A DNA stretch of 64,000 nt from NCBI GenBank assembly GCA_900169235.1, contig FWCC01000269.1, forward strand, positions 124,001 to 188,000. Direction: 5' to 3'. The translations under genes and the position numbers were made by a program. The notes under the pieces are model-generated. The model ran no database searches. It was not told where the DNA came from and saw nothing but the letters and a program-made list of their open reading frames with translations. Origin of the DNA: Zarea fungicola (lineage: Eukaryota; Ascomycota; Sordariomycetes; Hypocreales; Cordycipitaceae). Shown here one piece after another: positions 34,260 through 46,633 of the stretch (its first letter is position 1; each line of letters starts with the position of its first letter).

Positions 34260-35328
34260 ATGTCCACCAACGCAATCAATGGCTCGTCTCATGACTCCCC
34301 AGAAGTCGTGGTCGGCTGCCGCAACTCGGAGCTTGCCCTCACCCAGGCACGCATGATCATTTCGCAACTGACCAGTGCAATGAACCCTGCACCCACATTC
34401 AGAATCGCCACTGGCAGTGCTGCAGGCGATACCGATAAGATGACGCCCTTTCTTCAGCTCTCCAAGCAGCAGGGTGGATCGGACGTGGGCAAGAGTCTCT
34501 GGACCAACGACCTGGAAAAGAGCATGTTGGCAGGCGACCTTCACGTCCTCGTCCACTGCTTAAAAGATATGCCCACCACGCTGCCCCCTAAATGCCTCCT
34601 CGCCGCCGTGCCTGAGCGTGAAGATCCGACTGATGCCGTCATCATGAGAACCGACTCACAATTCACATCCATTGACCAGCTACCAGCCGGCTCTGTAGTG
34701 GGGTCCAGCTCCTCGCGTCGTAGAGCGTTGATTCGGATGAATTGGCCTCACCTCAAGGTCGCGGAATGCCGAGGAAATGTGTGAGTAATCTTTTTACTCT
34801 TATGGGATACTGGGCCACTTGGATGTTAACGCCACTCTAAGGGACACCCGCCTCGCCAAGCTCGATGCGCCCTCATCACCATTTGCGTGTATTCTCCTGG
34901 CCACGGCTGGTCTATCCCGCCTAGGACTGGAACACCGGATCACGCAAAAACTGGATCCCTGTATATTTCCTTATGCCGTCGGCCAGGGAGCGCTCGGCAT
35001 CGAGGTGCGCACAGACTGCGAGGATATCGTGCACCTTGTCCGTCACGCCGACCACAAGCCGTCAAGATGGCAGTCCATGGCCGAAAGAGCAATGCTTCGC
35101 AGCCTCCAAGGAGGATGCTCCTCTCCCATTGGTGTCTACTCTTCCTGGGATCCTGCCACCAGCAATAGATTGTGCCTTCAAGCGACGGTGCTTGAGATGG
35201 AAGGGACAGCCAGGGTCTTCGCCAAAGATGAGGGCATCGTCGACGACGACGAAGCGGCGGAGCGACTGGGCATCTCGGTCGCTGATTTACTATTTAAGAA
35301 GGGGGCACACCAGCTATTACACAAGTAA
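34260..35328 (+). CDS. HEM3: porphobilinogen deaminase (hydroxymethylbilane synthase)
   Basis: Two exons, 34260-34780 and 34842-35328, with a 61-bp intron (GTGAGT..CTAAG), give 335 residues. It polymerises four porphobilinogen units in heme synthesis in the cytosol. Motifs are VVGCRNSELALTQA at the N-terminus, HCLKDMPTTLPP, VVGSSSSRRRA and, restored by splicing, CRGNVDTRLAKLD. YAVGQGALGIEVRTD follows, and the dipyrromethane-cofactor cysteine is Cys266 in LQGGCSSPIG. GTSSLRR of most homologues is GSSSSRR here. The frame around the junction only works with the intron removed. Confidence 0.93.
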
Positions 35329-35587
35329 GTCGTAACCGGCAGGGCGTACATGACACCATGTATCGGATGTAGGCTACACACTTGAATGACTCCTTAAATA
35401 CTGTAGATACTCTTTGAACAGTAAACAGCGAACCGCGTCGCGGTTTGCGTATATTACCAGAGGTTACCGCCGCACCAAGAATAATCTGATAATTTCTTCG
35501 TGCCCGATACGATGCAGCACGAAAAATAAACCAACCCATAGGCAACAAATGACTTTCTGTGCTTTTACATGCTTTTATACACCACGC

Positions 35588-37561
35588 TCAGCATAGCGTA
35601 ATTTCTTCTACTGCTATGCCGTGTTCCCGCAGCACATCAACGGTGACGGCACGATACATGTCCGAGATGACTATGCTGTCCCCTGCACGCACACCGGCTC
35701 CCGCCTCCGTGGTCGAATACAATTTCTCGATCCGCGGGTCCGATCGAAAGGGCCTGCCACCTAGCATGCCAATGTATCCGTAGCCGCCTTCCAGCGTGAG
35801 CCGCACTTCTCTCATGCCCCAGAGCGAACCGAGGAGAGCTTCGCCACCCATGTTCGAGGTCACGAACCCAGAACCAATGAGGCGGAACTTTTTCTCAGAG
35901 AAATGCCGGAGTACGATGGAGTATCGGCAGCCGGGCATTGCAAAGAGCTGGTCACCTACTTTTGCGGAGCTGATTATTGATCCAAAGGCAGAGGACGAGG
36001 TCTTGATGAAGCACCGGCCTGTGAACCTCTCACGTATGCACCTGGCCACGAGCGGGCTCACTTCATGGCTTTGCTCCTCTTTCGAATCCTCCTTGACCGT
36101 CATATCCTGGTCAGCAGATACGAAACCGCGCAAGAAGCCAAGCGCCTCCGTGAATGGTACAAGACCATTGGAGGGATCTACGTCCAGTGGCCAGGTGTAT
36201 TCCAAGATGCCCTCCGGAAACAGCGCGAGGGCAATCTGAGTCAAGGCATTAAAATCCAGCTCGAAATCGTTGGCCACCCACCTCAGCAATTTCTGAACCG
36301 CACTGCAGACAGCCTCATCACTTGACGCAGGAGACAGACCCAGGTCAAACAAATCGTCAATCTCCGCGAACTTGTGACCCCAGCAGATGAGTTCGCCGGG
36401 ACGCTCTTGCCGGTACCGATTGCGCAAGAGACCAGAGCTATGCCCCATGAACGTGGCGTGCACGACTCGCTTCGCGTGCCAGTTGGGCACCCAGGACGGC
36501 AGTCCATCCATGTGATTTGGCCACTCGCACGATCCAAGTATGTCCGCACCCTCCTCCTGTAGCTGGCGCAAGCACACCTCCTGGTACAGGGCCGCGGCGG
36601 TGAATGAGGGGTGGTAGTTTGGTATCACGGCCAAGTTTGGCTTGCAGATCCGCAGGGTGGCATAGATGCGATCGCGTGGGTCATGGCAGTCGCGATACCG
36701 CACGGCTTCCATGGCAGGGCCGAAATCAAGGCCGAGGTAGAACCTGGCCATCAAAAAGATGAGGACTTTCCCCCTGCGCGCCGACCAGCTGCGTCGCAGG
36801 GCGGCCGGGTGGGCCTCATTGTCGACAAAGAAGCTCTGGTAGACAATGACGGCCGTCTGCAGGTGACAAAACGGCACCGAGTGCGGACCCCATTGAATGA
36901 CTGCCGCATCTGGATTCGCGAGTCCGAGTTCCTGTAGCGTCCACACACGGTCAAACCATGCGTTGGACACCCCGAGGACGAGGCTCTCGAGATCCTTTTC
37001 CGAAAAGGCTAGGTCCTTGGGCGGCGCATCTCCCGCCGCCCAGGATAAGAGATCCTTGCGAAAGTCGTATCGGGCCAGCTTTGCCAGCTTGTTCAACAGG
37101 GCAATGACTTGGTCGCTTCCATCGACTGTTGGCCCAAACCAAATCACCACGCGCTCGGCGAGCTCATAGATGGAGCCCATATTAGCCACCTGCTGGCTCT
37201 TTTCGGATTCATCTTCCTGATTAATACATATCGCATCTATCCAGAGAGTACGGACTGCTGATTCGCTCCGCAGGTGCTGCAGCGCGCATCGTAGATTTTC
37301 GCGCACCGTCAGGTATCGCGGCTGCGCATCCACCAGATCGTCCTTGTTCTTGATTCGAATTTTGGGCTCATCCGGTAGCACTGGCCCCCATACGTAGGAT
37401 ATTGCCTCATACTTGGGCGTGTCGGAGCCGTGAGTCGAAAAAGAAACAGGCTCCAGCTCGACTTCAATGACGTCAACAAAGGCGCCAGGTTGCAGGTGCA
37501 ACAGTCGAGACGCGAACCCTGTTGATTTGGCTGGTAATGGAGTATGCGTATATGAAATCAT
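35588..37561 (-). CDS. heterokaryon-incompatibility (HET) domain protein
   Basis: Intronless frame of 657 residues from the ATG at 37561 (MISYTHTPLPAK), a start typical of this family; the frame also has an ATG at 37660, which would add 33 residues. The HET domain covers about residues 10-170 with YEAISYVWGP, LRCALQHLRS, LWIDAICINQED and a GSIYELAERVVIWFG block. Downstream are blocks frequent in HET proteins: VWTLQELGLA, YRDCHDPRDRIYATLRIC and RCIRERFTGRCFI. HET proteins trigger cell death when incompatible hyphae fuse; many genomic copies have no proven role. It is convergent with porphobilinogen deaminase. Confidence 0.93.
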   Translation of the reverse strand: MISYTHTPLPAKSTGFASRLLHLQPGAFVDVIEVELEPVSFSTHGSDTPKYEAISYVWGPVLPDEPKIRIKNKDDLVDAQPRYLTVRENLRCALQHLRSESAVRTLWIDAICINQEDESEKSQQVANMGSIYELAERVVIWFGPTVDGSDQVIALLNKLAKLARYDFRKDLLSWAAGDAPPKDLAFSEKDLESLVLGVSNAWFDRVWTLQELGLANPDAAVIQWGPHSVPFCHLQTAVIVYQSFFVDNEAHPAALRRSWSARRGKVLIFLMARFYLGLDFGPAMEAVRYRDCHDPRDRIYATLRICKPNLAVIPNYHPSFTAAALYQEVCLRQLQEEGADILGSCEWPNHMDGLPSWVPNWHAKRVVHATFMGHSSGLLRNRYRQERPGELICWGHKFAEIDDLFDLGLSPASSDEAVCSAVQKLLRWVANDFELDFNALTQIALALFPEGILEYTWPLDVDPSNGLVPFTEALGFLRGFVSADQDMTVKEDSKEEQSHEVSPLVARCIRERFTGRCFIKTSSSAFGSIISSAKVGDQLFAMPGCRYSIVLRHFSEKKFRLIGSGFVTSNMGGEALLGSLWGMREVRLTLEGGYGYIGMLGGRPFRSDPRIEKLYSTTEAGAGVRAGDSIVISDMYRAVTVDVLREHGIAVEEITLC

Positions 37562-39442
37562 AGTGGCTTGGTTGTAGCGCTGGACAATGGAGACAGCGGC
37601 TCTGGATGGTAGTTGACGAGAGTAGCGATTATTTGCCTGCACCTCGTTACAAATGTTCATCCACTTGTCACGAGCAAGCCAGACATTGTTTCGACTTTTC
37701 AGGCTCTGCTCCTCAAGGCATTCTGCGCGTTATGCGGAACCGCGAGGCAATTCGCCTTCTGCTGCGGACTTTGTATTTTAGGGGCGGGTCAAGGCACATC
37801 GTCGCGTGTCGCAGCAGCAATCGGCCACTTTTCCTTAAAAAACATGTTCCACCGATTGTGTAAATGATAGGAAAATATGCAGAAAAAAAAAGAGTTTCTA
37901 GAAAAGGTGAAACTATAATTGGACTGTTTCAGATTAGAAAACGGTTGATATAAACCCACAGCGTGAACAAGTCCCGAGATCCCCTTGCCAGCGTAGGGGG
38001 TTCTGACGAGGTGGCGTAAGAAGCCTGTCAAATCATTTCCATAGTTATACTCAATGCATTTCTAGATTCTGGCGCTTGACCCCTTGCTTGATTCCGCGGT
38101 CGTTGCAGAGGAACCAATGCGAGCCCCAGGAGAAGAATGGAAAGGACGACATAGATTGGCGATTTTGCGGTCACTTTGTTTATTTGCATCTCCATTTCTG
38201 CCCTTGTCCATGGTGAGGTTGTAACGTGCGATGAATCTGTCGACCCGCAGGTGTCTTACCGCGACTCGATTCCGCTGAGAGGCGTCGAATAATCCGGCCC
38301 AACAGGCCGAATTCCTGCGCCGTCAACTGTTGGATTCTTCTTCACATATGCCAGACACTTCTGACGGTTTCCTCCTTTTCGATGAATTTCCTTCTCATAA
38401 TGGCCGTTTGTTGAGTCTCGTGAAGCTGCCGCTACTAGAGCCGTGTCCCTGCACAGCCTCTGCCGCACCGAAAGTTGCATCTGGAATCATCAACTAGCTG
38501 TCGGTAGACAATGGCGGAGTCATGACAACTGTGTTACATCAACTGCAGGGTTTCGTGGCAAGCTCGAGTCAGTGGCTGTGCATGGCTGACTGCAGTAAGG
38601 GTCTAGATGCTGGACCGATAGGGCGCAAAGAGTCGGCCTTGCTTGGTTAGAGTTTGTCGCTGGTGGCGTTAAGCACCCCAGGCTGGAATGCCGAAGTACC
38701 GACAAGGGTTGCTCCATAACTGCCTTTTCTTCGCCATATTAACTGGCAAATTTCGGAGACGATCCATCGTGCATCGAACTGCATCTCAGCTAAAATAGAG
38801 GGGAAAGAGTGCCAAGACAAAGACCCCAGGTTCATGCACGGCTAGTGGTGATCCCCAATCAACCAAGTCCCATTTTATCTTCTCAATTTTCCATTGAGAA
38901 AAGAGGTCAAGGCAGCGTAGTGGCCCTTCTGCCAAGGGAGAGTGCGCAAGGGGTTTTATGGCCTCCAACACAAGCACAGGTCAAAGAGCGACACGTTAAA
39001 TTAGCCCTTCAGCCGTGAGACACGGAGTAGGTTGACCATGACCAGGTGGGTTTAGACCGACCGTTTTTATCTGCCTTGTGCGCCAGGTCGGCATCAAGAT
39101 TCAGTACTTGATCCCAGCTGCCCCACGCGAGCTGAACCAGCCTCATATACGACGTCTCGCGCTCGGGCTTGATTCGAGCAAGCTTTCTTTGGCAGTGGCT
39201 GCGATTGGTTACCTCTTTGCCAAGTTTATGCCAAGGGCAGACTGGAAACGAAATTGGGTTTGCTACTTTCCACCAGGGGGAACTAGTTTGCATATTTAAG
39301 CAATCCCTCTCCTCGTAGCCTTTTGCCTTGAGGCAGCTGATTTCCATATACATTCTTTTTCCCCCCAAATCCAGCAGAATTACACACTCTCTTTACGACT
39401 TTGTCTACATCTTTGGCAAAAGAAAAGCCCTAATCCATCACA
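37562..39442. other. divergent intergenic, 1.9 kb; nothing recognised
   Basis: Spacer between the HET gene and the GPI-protein gene, holding both promoters. No believable frame, RNA or repeat was seen. Confidence 0.45.
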
Positions 39443-40021
39443 ATGCGTTCCGATATTGTTCTCCTGAGCCTTGCCTCCCTCTCGGCTGCCAATGTCCTGC
39501 AGCAGCGCCAGGACACGACTGAAGCGCCTGCGCCGACTGGGCTCAACATCTCGCCCGAATGCCTTTCAAAGTTGGCGGCGATTGCTTCGGAGGCGCCAAC
39601 GCTCCCACCACAGCTCGCATCTGCCTACAGTTCCATCACCGACATTGCGGCTGCCTGCACCTTTACCCCCCCAGCCAGCCTCAAGAGCGACTTTTCGGCC
39701 TACACAAAGTCCGCTCTTTCCTACGCCAGCAAGAACAGTGCCCTCATTAAAAGCTGCCTGCCTACCGACAACCCCATCTTCTCCTCCTACGCGAGCTTGG
39801 GTGGCAACATCTGCTCCAACACCGGCGCCATCACTCAGCCTACCGCGACTGCTGGTGGCGGTGGTTCGTCGCCCACGGCGAGCAATACCTCTGGTGGCTC
39901 AAGCACCACCTCCAGCAGCTCCGGCAGCAGCGCGAGCGCCAAGCCCAACTCTGCTGCTCGCGACACTGGTGTCGGTATGGCTGCCCTCGCTGGCGTGCTC
40001 ATGGTCGCTGCTTTCCTGTAG
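39443..40021 (+). CDS. GPI-anchored serine-rich cell-surface protein
   Basis: Intronless frame of 192 residues. A signal peptide (MRSDIVLLSLASLSAA) is followed by a four-cysteine domain of about 110 residues (ISPEC, AAACTF, IKSCLP, GNICSN). Next comes a low-complexity Ser/Thr/Gly region of about 50 residues and a C-terminal hydrophobic tail (GVGMAALAGVLMVAAFL) with a likely omega site in the Ser/Asn/Ala stretch before it. This is the plan of a GPI-anchored wall or membrane protein. Related Ser-rich four-Cys proteins are common in Hypocreales and of unknown function. Confidence 0.85.
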   Translation: MRSDIVLLSLASLSAANVLQQRQDTTEAPAPTGLNISPECLSKLAAIASEAPTLPPQLASAYSSITDIAAACTFTPPASLKSDFSAYTKSALSYASKNSALIKSCLPTDNPIFSSYASLGGNICSNTGAITQPTATAGGGGSSPTASNTSGGSSTTSSSSGSSASAKPNSAARDTGVGMAALAGVLMVAAFL

Positions 40022-40311
40022 AGGCGGATTGGCTACGGATATTGAATGGTCCGGTATATTGGAGGACAGACAATGTTTCTAAATGGTTAAATTGTACTTG
40101 AAAATAAAGTGTATCATGTGTTTATAATCTTAAATTTAATACCAGAACAACCTCTTTTATCTTTTGACAATGTTGCGCGCATTTCTCGCAGAGCTGACCA
40201 CCTGGTAGTGCCACTTTCGACAGTCTGCCTGGCCAAGACGTGTTTTAACTCGTCAATTTGGTTGCTATTTTTATACTACACACCAGATCGGTTGAGCCAG
40301 GTCCAGCCTGC

Positions 40312-41753
40312 TCAACTCCACTTTGCGAGACTATTCCATGGCATGCGCAATGTGCCTCCTTGCTTGCTGACATTTACATGTACCTGTCCATCGTCCGCCC
40401 TCCAATAGCAGACCAGTGTTCTAGGCTCCCATGCCCAAAAGCCACCATCGCCCAATTGATCCTGCGAGCTTTCCATCTCACCGTCCTTCTCGATCTGTTG
40501 TCGCCTGCCGAGCCTATGATTTGGGAAATCGTTAGCTTACACGAAAGATGGACTTTGGTGAAACATGTAATCATACGTTGATGCATCCGCTATGCCCCAG
40601 ACCAAAGAAATCACGCGCGACGGAGGAGCTTGACAAAAATCCATTCGCTTCTTAGAAAGTGCCTCAGGCTTTACCTCAATAATGCCCGATTCGGTGCTGT
40701 CAAAAGATTAGCCTCCACTGTTAAAATTACTTTGTTACATCGTGAGTGAGAGAAGGGGAAAAAACGAGGAATACGTACTCCGCTACAATAAGCTCCATGG
40801 GTCGGTCGCCGTACGAGTAGAGCATGCTAAATGATTTTCTCGCTGTTTCGGGCCATAAATTTCCAAATTGCGTGACAAGGGTTTCTCCCTTCAAGGACAG
40901 GGTCTGGTCGCGTGCAGCCAAACTCCTGGCCACAGCTGTGACGTCCTGGTCGGCGAAGACGGCACCATAGATATTCAGTGGCGGAATGGAACTTTGCGCT
41001 GGTGAGACAGAAGTCTGCCCATAGCCACCAGAAGGATTCCACGACGAGTACTGCGGCTGCTGCTGCTGGCCATAGTTTCCCGGCGGCGGCATCGGTGCTG
41101 CCCCTGGCCCTGGCCCATATGACTGCTGATGCTGCTGATGCTGCTGCTGCTGCTGCGCTGGGTAGTATTGTTGCTGGTTCTGCTGCGGTGGTTTGCTAGA
41201 TCCGCCCATGAAGCCGCTCAGCTTGTCCGAGTACTTGCTGTACTTTTTTCCAAATCCCATCATCCCAGCAGCCGCCAAAAGGCCACCGCCAACTACGAGA
41301 GCTGTCTTGCCAAGCCCGCGATCGCCATCGGGACCGTCTGCAGGACCGGTTTGCTGGTATTGGGTCTCATGACCCTGCCCTCCTTGGGGCTGAGTGTAGT
41401 GCTCTGATCCGGCATAGCTTTGGGTTGTAGATGTCGAGTTGTCTGGGCCGGCCGTGTATGGCGCTGGCGAAGACTGATCATGGTTGACTGGCTCACTTGG
41501 TATTGGATGCTGGGGGATAGCGGCAGGAGGCTCCCACTGCGTCAGACCGGTCGCAGTGTTGACATAATACCTACAAAGAACTGTATTAGTGCTTGCTGTA
41601 GCATGTTTGGGATCAGAGCAATTACCAAGCCCCGTGGTCATGGCTAAATTGCGAAATCCATCCTGAAGGCAGACCAGAGGAGTCGCTGGTTGCTGTATTA
41701 GTCGGGGTCAAGTTGCCAGACATACTGGCGGATTCCATGTTATGCGTAGCCAT
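40312..41753 (-). CDS. WW-domain protein with Gly-rich hydrophobic segment and poly-Gln region
   Basis: Four exons, 41753-41626, 41570-40779, 40696-40577 and 40513-40312, with introns of 55, 82 and 63 bp, give 413 residues. Splicing of exons 1 and 2 completes an N-terminal WW domain (LPSGWISQFSHDHGAWYYVN, TATGLTQWEPPA). Next come a Ser/Thr/Gln-rich linker, a hydrophobic Gly-rich segment (KTALVVGGGLLAAAGMMG), a Gln/Pro-rich tract around residues 180-235 and a conserved C-terminal domain (IYGAVFADQDVTAVARSLA, FSMLYSYGDRPMELIVAE, PSRVISLVWGIAD). The last two exons rest on good splice and branch sites (GCTAACG) and continuous frame, but not on recognised homology, so the C-terminus is less certain. 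WW domains bind Pro-rich ligands; the process is unknown. Confidence 0.75.
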
Positions 41754-42617
41754 TCCACGTTTGTCAAAACTCGGGCGAGGTCATGTAAGTGATTCAATTT
41801 GCTACAGTTTACGAAAAGGTTCAAATCAAAACGTATAAGTATTTCACAAGCATTATTACAAGGTATTATTAGGAGGCAACCACTGTGCCGCAGCACTTCC
41901 CGTCTACTGCTAAGCGACAAGGCTGATTGGCACAGATATTCAGCTTTGAAGCGCCTCTTTCAACGCCGCTTTGGGTAGCTCGGATATCGACACCCTGTCA
42001 ACGGTGGGTCTAGACCGAGCTGAATTTGCGCTAACTGTGCCCGACGACTATTTTCGATCATATATAATAGAACACAGATATGAATGTCTCGGAATCACGC
42101 CGTGAGGCAGCCAAGACTTGAATTACTTTCAACTCACCCTGGCTATTTTCGCTGTTGTCCTGCTATTACATCAAACGGTCTTGAGATTTCTGCATCTTCC
42201 TAGCTCCTGGTGTTTTCCCCACCAATTTGGTTGACGTTTTATTGTGCCTTTTCTGCCAGCCAATTCCAACATTGTCCCTGTGTTGGGCCTCCTGGACAAT
42301 ACCATGTATAAGTCGGTGTAGCCCCACCATTTGAGCCTCAATATAAAGTTAATATGATGAATATAATATATATATCTACCTCTGTCCATTTTTTGGTGAT
42401 TCTCATTCACTTCTTCACCGCTCCTCCAAGAATACCCTGCAGTAAGCGCCCAGAATAAGCAACTCCCCTGCCCAGCAGGTTCTCTCATTACGATAGGCGG
42501 AATAATTTTTGGTTGTTATTTCTCATCACAAAGCGATTCGTCGCAATTTTCAGCCGCGGTTATTTTCCAATGGGCTCATGAATTGTAATAAGCGGCCTGC
42601 GATCTCACAACAAGACT
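41754..42617. other. intergenic; nothing recognised
   Basis: AT-rich spacer upstream of the WW-protein gene and of the tRNA. No supported frame. Confidence 0.5.
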
Positions 42618-42689
42618 GGTTGCGTGGTCTAACGGCTATGACTGCGGATTCTGATTCCGCCAGCGAGGGTTCGACTCCCTCCGCGACCT
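42618..42689 (+). tRNA. tRNA-Gln (anticodon CTG)
   Basis: A 72-nt cloverleaf without intron. Acceptor strands are GGTTGCG and CGCGACC with one G-T pair; the anticodon stem is GCGGA/TCCGC with loop TTCTGAT, giving anticodon CTG (reads CAG). The T arm is GAGGG-TTCGACT-CCCTC with the canonical B-box sequence. The A box lies in GTGGTCTAACGGC. The next bases include TTTTT (about 42692-42696), a Pol III terminator. Confidence 0.95.
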
Positions 42690-44042
42690 AACTTTTTGCA
42701 CTCGGAATTTTATTTTGTTGTTTATTTTGCTGCCCTCTTCCGTCTTGACCCTTCAAAACTCTATCGCACGTTAGAAAGAAGCTGGCGCATGTATTTTTTC
42801 CCTTCATGTTCAGCCTCATAAAGACCATGTCAATCGCTGGCCTACAATCATGAAGCTTCGCTCCTCCACCGTCACCATAGCATCAGTACCTGTTGCTTCT
42901 CGTGACCAATTTAAACCTGTAAATGCTACAAATTAGCGGCGTTTAGTGTAATGCTTCTCCCACTTTTTTTCGGCTGTCGAATCTGGCGTCGCAGATGCCG
43001 GACCTTTTGTACCTTAACAACTTGCCTGATTTGGCTAGATGACAGCGGCCGCGGGATCGTCGCTTGCAACTAGGAACGTGGGGGATTCAGTTGTGTCACA
43101 ACTTGGGCCACATGAGATTGTGTGCCGAGGCAATAGCCGGCAACAAACTCCGGGTCTCGCAGTCCTTGCCTGCCCTTCTCCATGACTGTTGCGACATGGC
43201 TGTCATGCCCATAGTTGTTGGCTACACTTGGTAGCAGCTCACGGCCTCGGCTACCAAAGAGTCAGCAGGCCAACTCCCAGGAAACTGCTGCCGTATCCTG
43301 TGACTTTTTCCAGTGGCGCCGTCGTCGACCTATCATTACTCCCTTACCTTCCGAATTGGGCATTGGATGTCGGAGCTATTCGTAGTGGCATGACTTATGC
43401 GGCACATGATTGCCGACTTGGCACGGTTGGTCAACAAGTCTCCAACGAACAGTAGAAAGTAGCGGCTCCGCCACTTCAATCAAGCTTGATACTAATCATA
43501 TTCTCTGGTTTGTCATCTCTTCATGGTGGTCAAGAGAGGAGAGCGCGGAAGTTATCACACCAGTATGGGCAAGCAGGACTGCAACGTTGGCGATGAGCTT
43601 CGGCTTGGCGAGTGATGATGCTCTAGCGCAAGCCAACTCATTGACAACTGTAACCAGGCAGGTGCCGTGCAGCTTGTCATCATATACGCGAAAGACTTAC
43701 ATGATTGAAATTGAAAACTCTTATCGCAGATTTGAAGCTTCAGCTGCCTCATCCAGCCAAGTTGCTGACATCGCGCCAAACTAGAGGCCTCGGTTGTCAC
43801 ACATACCGAACCGTTCAGCATTTCGCACGGTAACAGTTATGTAAAATTGTCCATCTTGTAGTATTTCTGATGTAATAGTTTGATTCTGTTCTTTTAGTAT
43901 CGTCTACTAGCATGAGGTAACTGATGATGGCTCACGGTTGTGAAAAAGTATATAAATGGCAAGATGACACTCTGAGTTATGAGCAATCGACAAATAAAAA
44001 TTGTCTTTGGCATAGCAACTACTAGAAATACATTGTGTCATC
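42690..44042. other. intergenic; sedolisin promoter at the right end
   Basis: 1.35 kb with only short, unrelated frames. A TATA-like element sits about 94 bp before the sedolisin ATG. Confidence 0.5.
43949..43956 (+). promoter_or_regulatory. TATA-like box of the sedolisin gene
   Basis: TATATAAA lies about 94 bp upstream of the ATG at 44043, in a position plausible for a core promoter with a short leader. Confidence 0.45.
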
Positions 44043-45921
44043 ATGAAGCTCACGACAAGTTTGGTTCTTGCCGCATACTGGGCCATCGGCGCTGTTGCCA
44101 TTCCCACCCTCCCCCAACTTGGACCATTGGAAATCTTCCACGAGCTCCCTCAGCTTCCACCTAGCTGGACCACCCATGGTCCTGCCGACAAGAACACCAA
44201 AGTCAAAGCCCAAATTGGTCTCAAGCAAGGTAATATTAGTGGATTGCAGGCGAAGCTTCTGGACATCTCCAACCCAGAGAGCGCCAACTACGGAAAATGG
44301 CTCTCCCAGGAGGAAGGTATGTAAAAACGTTGAGAGGATTTCGTGAGCAACTTTACGTTAACAATACAAAGTTGATGCATTCACTGCTCCACCAGCCGAA
44401 AATGTCAAGGCTGTCAAGGACTGGCTCTCTTCTCATGGAATCACCGACGTCAGCCAGCCCACCAGCGACTGGATTGAGTTCGTCGTGCCAGTCTCTACAA
44501 TGGAATCGCTGTTGGATGCCAAATATGAACTGTTTGGACACACGACCCTCTCCAAGTTGATTCCGGGAACTACCAAGTACTCAATTCCCAAGGGTCTGCA
44601 TGAGATTATTGACCTGGTTACACCTACAACTGCCCTCTACAGCAAGATGGGTCCGACTGTACAGGATGCTCCTGTCCAGAGGCGAGCTGATCAGTCTCTC
44701 GACAGCCGCGCAACATGCAACACGAACGCAATCACCCCATCCTGTATCAACTCGTTGTATAATGTTGACTACACTAGCAAGGGCTCCGTGTTTGCTGCTA
44801 GCACCCTCTTCATTGATGTCGCTGCGAGCCACTCTGACTACCGCACCTTTGGCAGCAGGTACACCTCAGGTCTCCAGGACTTTCAGGATGTCTCCGTTGC
44901 CGGTGGAAGCAACCCAGGCTCCGGCAATCAGGACACTCTACTTGAGGGTAACCTTGATACCCAGGTATGAACAGAACACTCCGCATAGAATGAGAGGAGG
45001 AAGCTGACGAGAATTGTCAACCCAGTACGTTGGTGGCCTTGCCGCACCAAATCCCAGCCAGCTTCTCGCTGCTGGTCCAGACGGCCAGGATTTTGAAGGT
45101 AGAGGCTCCTGAAATTGGAAATATACTGAAGTGCTAACTTGCACATTACAGATCAAATGGCCAACTTTGCCAGCTACCTGAACTCTGCGAGCAACCCCCC
45201 ATCTACCGTTTCTACCTCGTACGGTGGTGAGGAAAGCTACTTTGACGGTAGCTACATGGACCGCGTCTGCAACGACTTCATGAAGGCTGGTGCTCGTGGT
45301 ATTTCCGTCTTTTTCTCCGCCGGCGACCACGGTGTCGGCGGCAACGGCGTCAACAACTGCAACAACGGCTACATTCCTCTGTGGCCCGCGTCATGCCCCT
45401 GGAGCACTGCCGTCGGCGGCACCCAGTTCAGCAATGGCCAAGAAGTCGTCGCCCAGTACCCTTCCATCTCGGGTTCGACCGGTGGTGGTTTCTCTAGCCA
45501 CTTCTCGACTCCCTCGTACCAGCAGGCCGACGTGACTGCGTATGAAAAGTTCGATGGCGACCGTGCCAACGGCTACTACAACAAGAACGGCCGCGGATAC
45601 CCCGACATCTCCCTCGTCAGCGTCAACTTCCAGGTCATCACCAACGGCCAGACCCTCAGCGTCCTCGGCACCTCTGCGTCGTCCCCCTCCTGGGCCGCCC
45701 TCGTCTCCGTCCTCAACGACTACCGCAAGCAGCAGGGCAAGTCCAACCTGGGCTTCATCAACCCTCTCCTCTACTCTGCCAAGGGCAAGAGTGCGCTCCG
45801 TGACGTCACTAGCGGTCACAATCCCGGCTGTGGTCTTCAGGGATTTCCGGCCACTACCGGCTGGGACCCCGCGTCCGGGCTTGGTACCCTCGACTTTGCC
45901 AAGATGCGCACTGTAATTTAA
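44043..45921 (+). CDS. secreted sedolisin (S53) protease, tripeptidyl-peptidase type
   Basis: Four exons, 44043-44316, 44372-44964, 45026-45098 and 45152-45921, with introns of 55, 61 and 53 bp, give 569 residues. A signal peptide (MKLTTSLVLAAYWAIGAVA) precedes a pro-domain of about 170 residues with the typical KLLDISNPESANYGKWLSQEEVDAF block. The catalytic residues are Glu283 and Asp287 (LEGNLDTQYVGG), Asp372 (FSAGDHGVGG) and Ser488 (LGTSASSPSWAAL). A calcium site is expected in the C-terminal DVTSGHNPGC..GWDPASGLG region. Such acid-active proteases release tripeptides or cleave internally outside the cell. The QRRADQS stretch marks the probable end of the pro-domain. Confidence 0.95.
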
Positions 45922-46633
45922 ATTAAAGATGAGTAGGTCTTGATGCCACAAAATTTTCCGATTGGGGGCCGTAATGCAGTTGAGAGCGGGTGTACTTGCC
46001 CTTATGGAGAGACCAGCAATTGAGGGCTCCTTTGCAATATTCATGCTACACACCGGCATGCGTGGTGAAGAGACGTCTGCATGGGTGATTGGCTACTCTG
46101 ATCATATTTTACATATTATTTTCTCTAGTTCAAGTACAATAAATTGGATGTTTGTTCGTTTAACCGCACCTTCCGCTTTTCTAGCGTATCTAATGTCAAA
46201 GAGTGGCCGTTGCTGAGAGCATGACTACCAAGGAGGTCTGCAGAATTTGACGCAGATAAGAAAATGGACGCTTTTTAATATCTCCGGCGCAATGCATCAA
46301 TTTCGATGTAGTCTTCTAAGCCCAAACTAGAATGATTCAGCCAGGTACTGTTCACATGTCCTGATCTCGAGAGGCTCACAAATGTTGTTTCCGCCTGGTA
46401 GGTGCTACATTTCTTCCAAGGGTTGCAATGATTATAATTTTGGAACTTGTGGCCAACTCCAGATACCGATTCTTCTACTTGAGCCCACTAGAAAATCGTT
46501 GATAGCGCAGCGACAGCGACTGTAGCATCTGGCCGTAGAATGAGTACAGGCTGACGGTCTTTGTAGCTGGTAGTCTCGCACTTGGTAGTCTGCCATGCAT
46601 TTTCGGACGGAAATCCTAGTTTTGGCCATCCCT

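Noticed and set aside
45391..46059. Minus frame of 222 codons
   Set aside because: It is a shadow of sedolisin exon 4.
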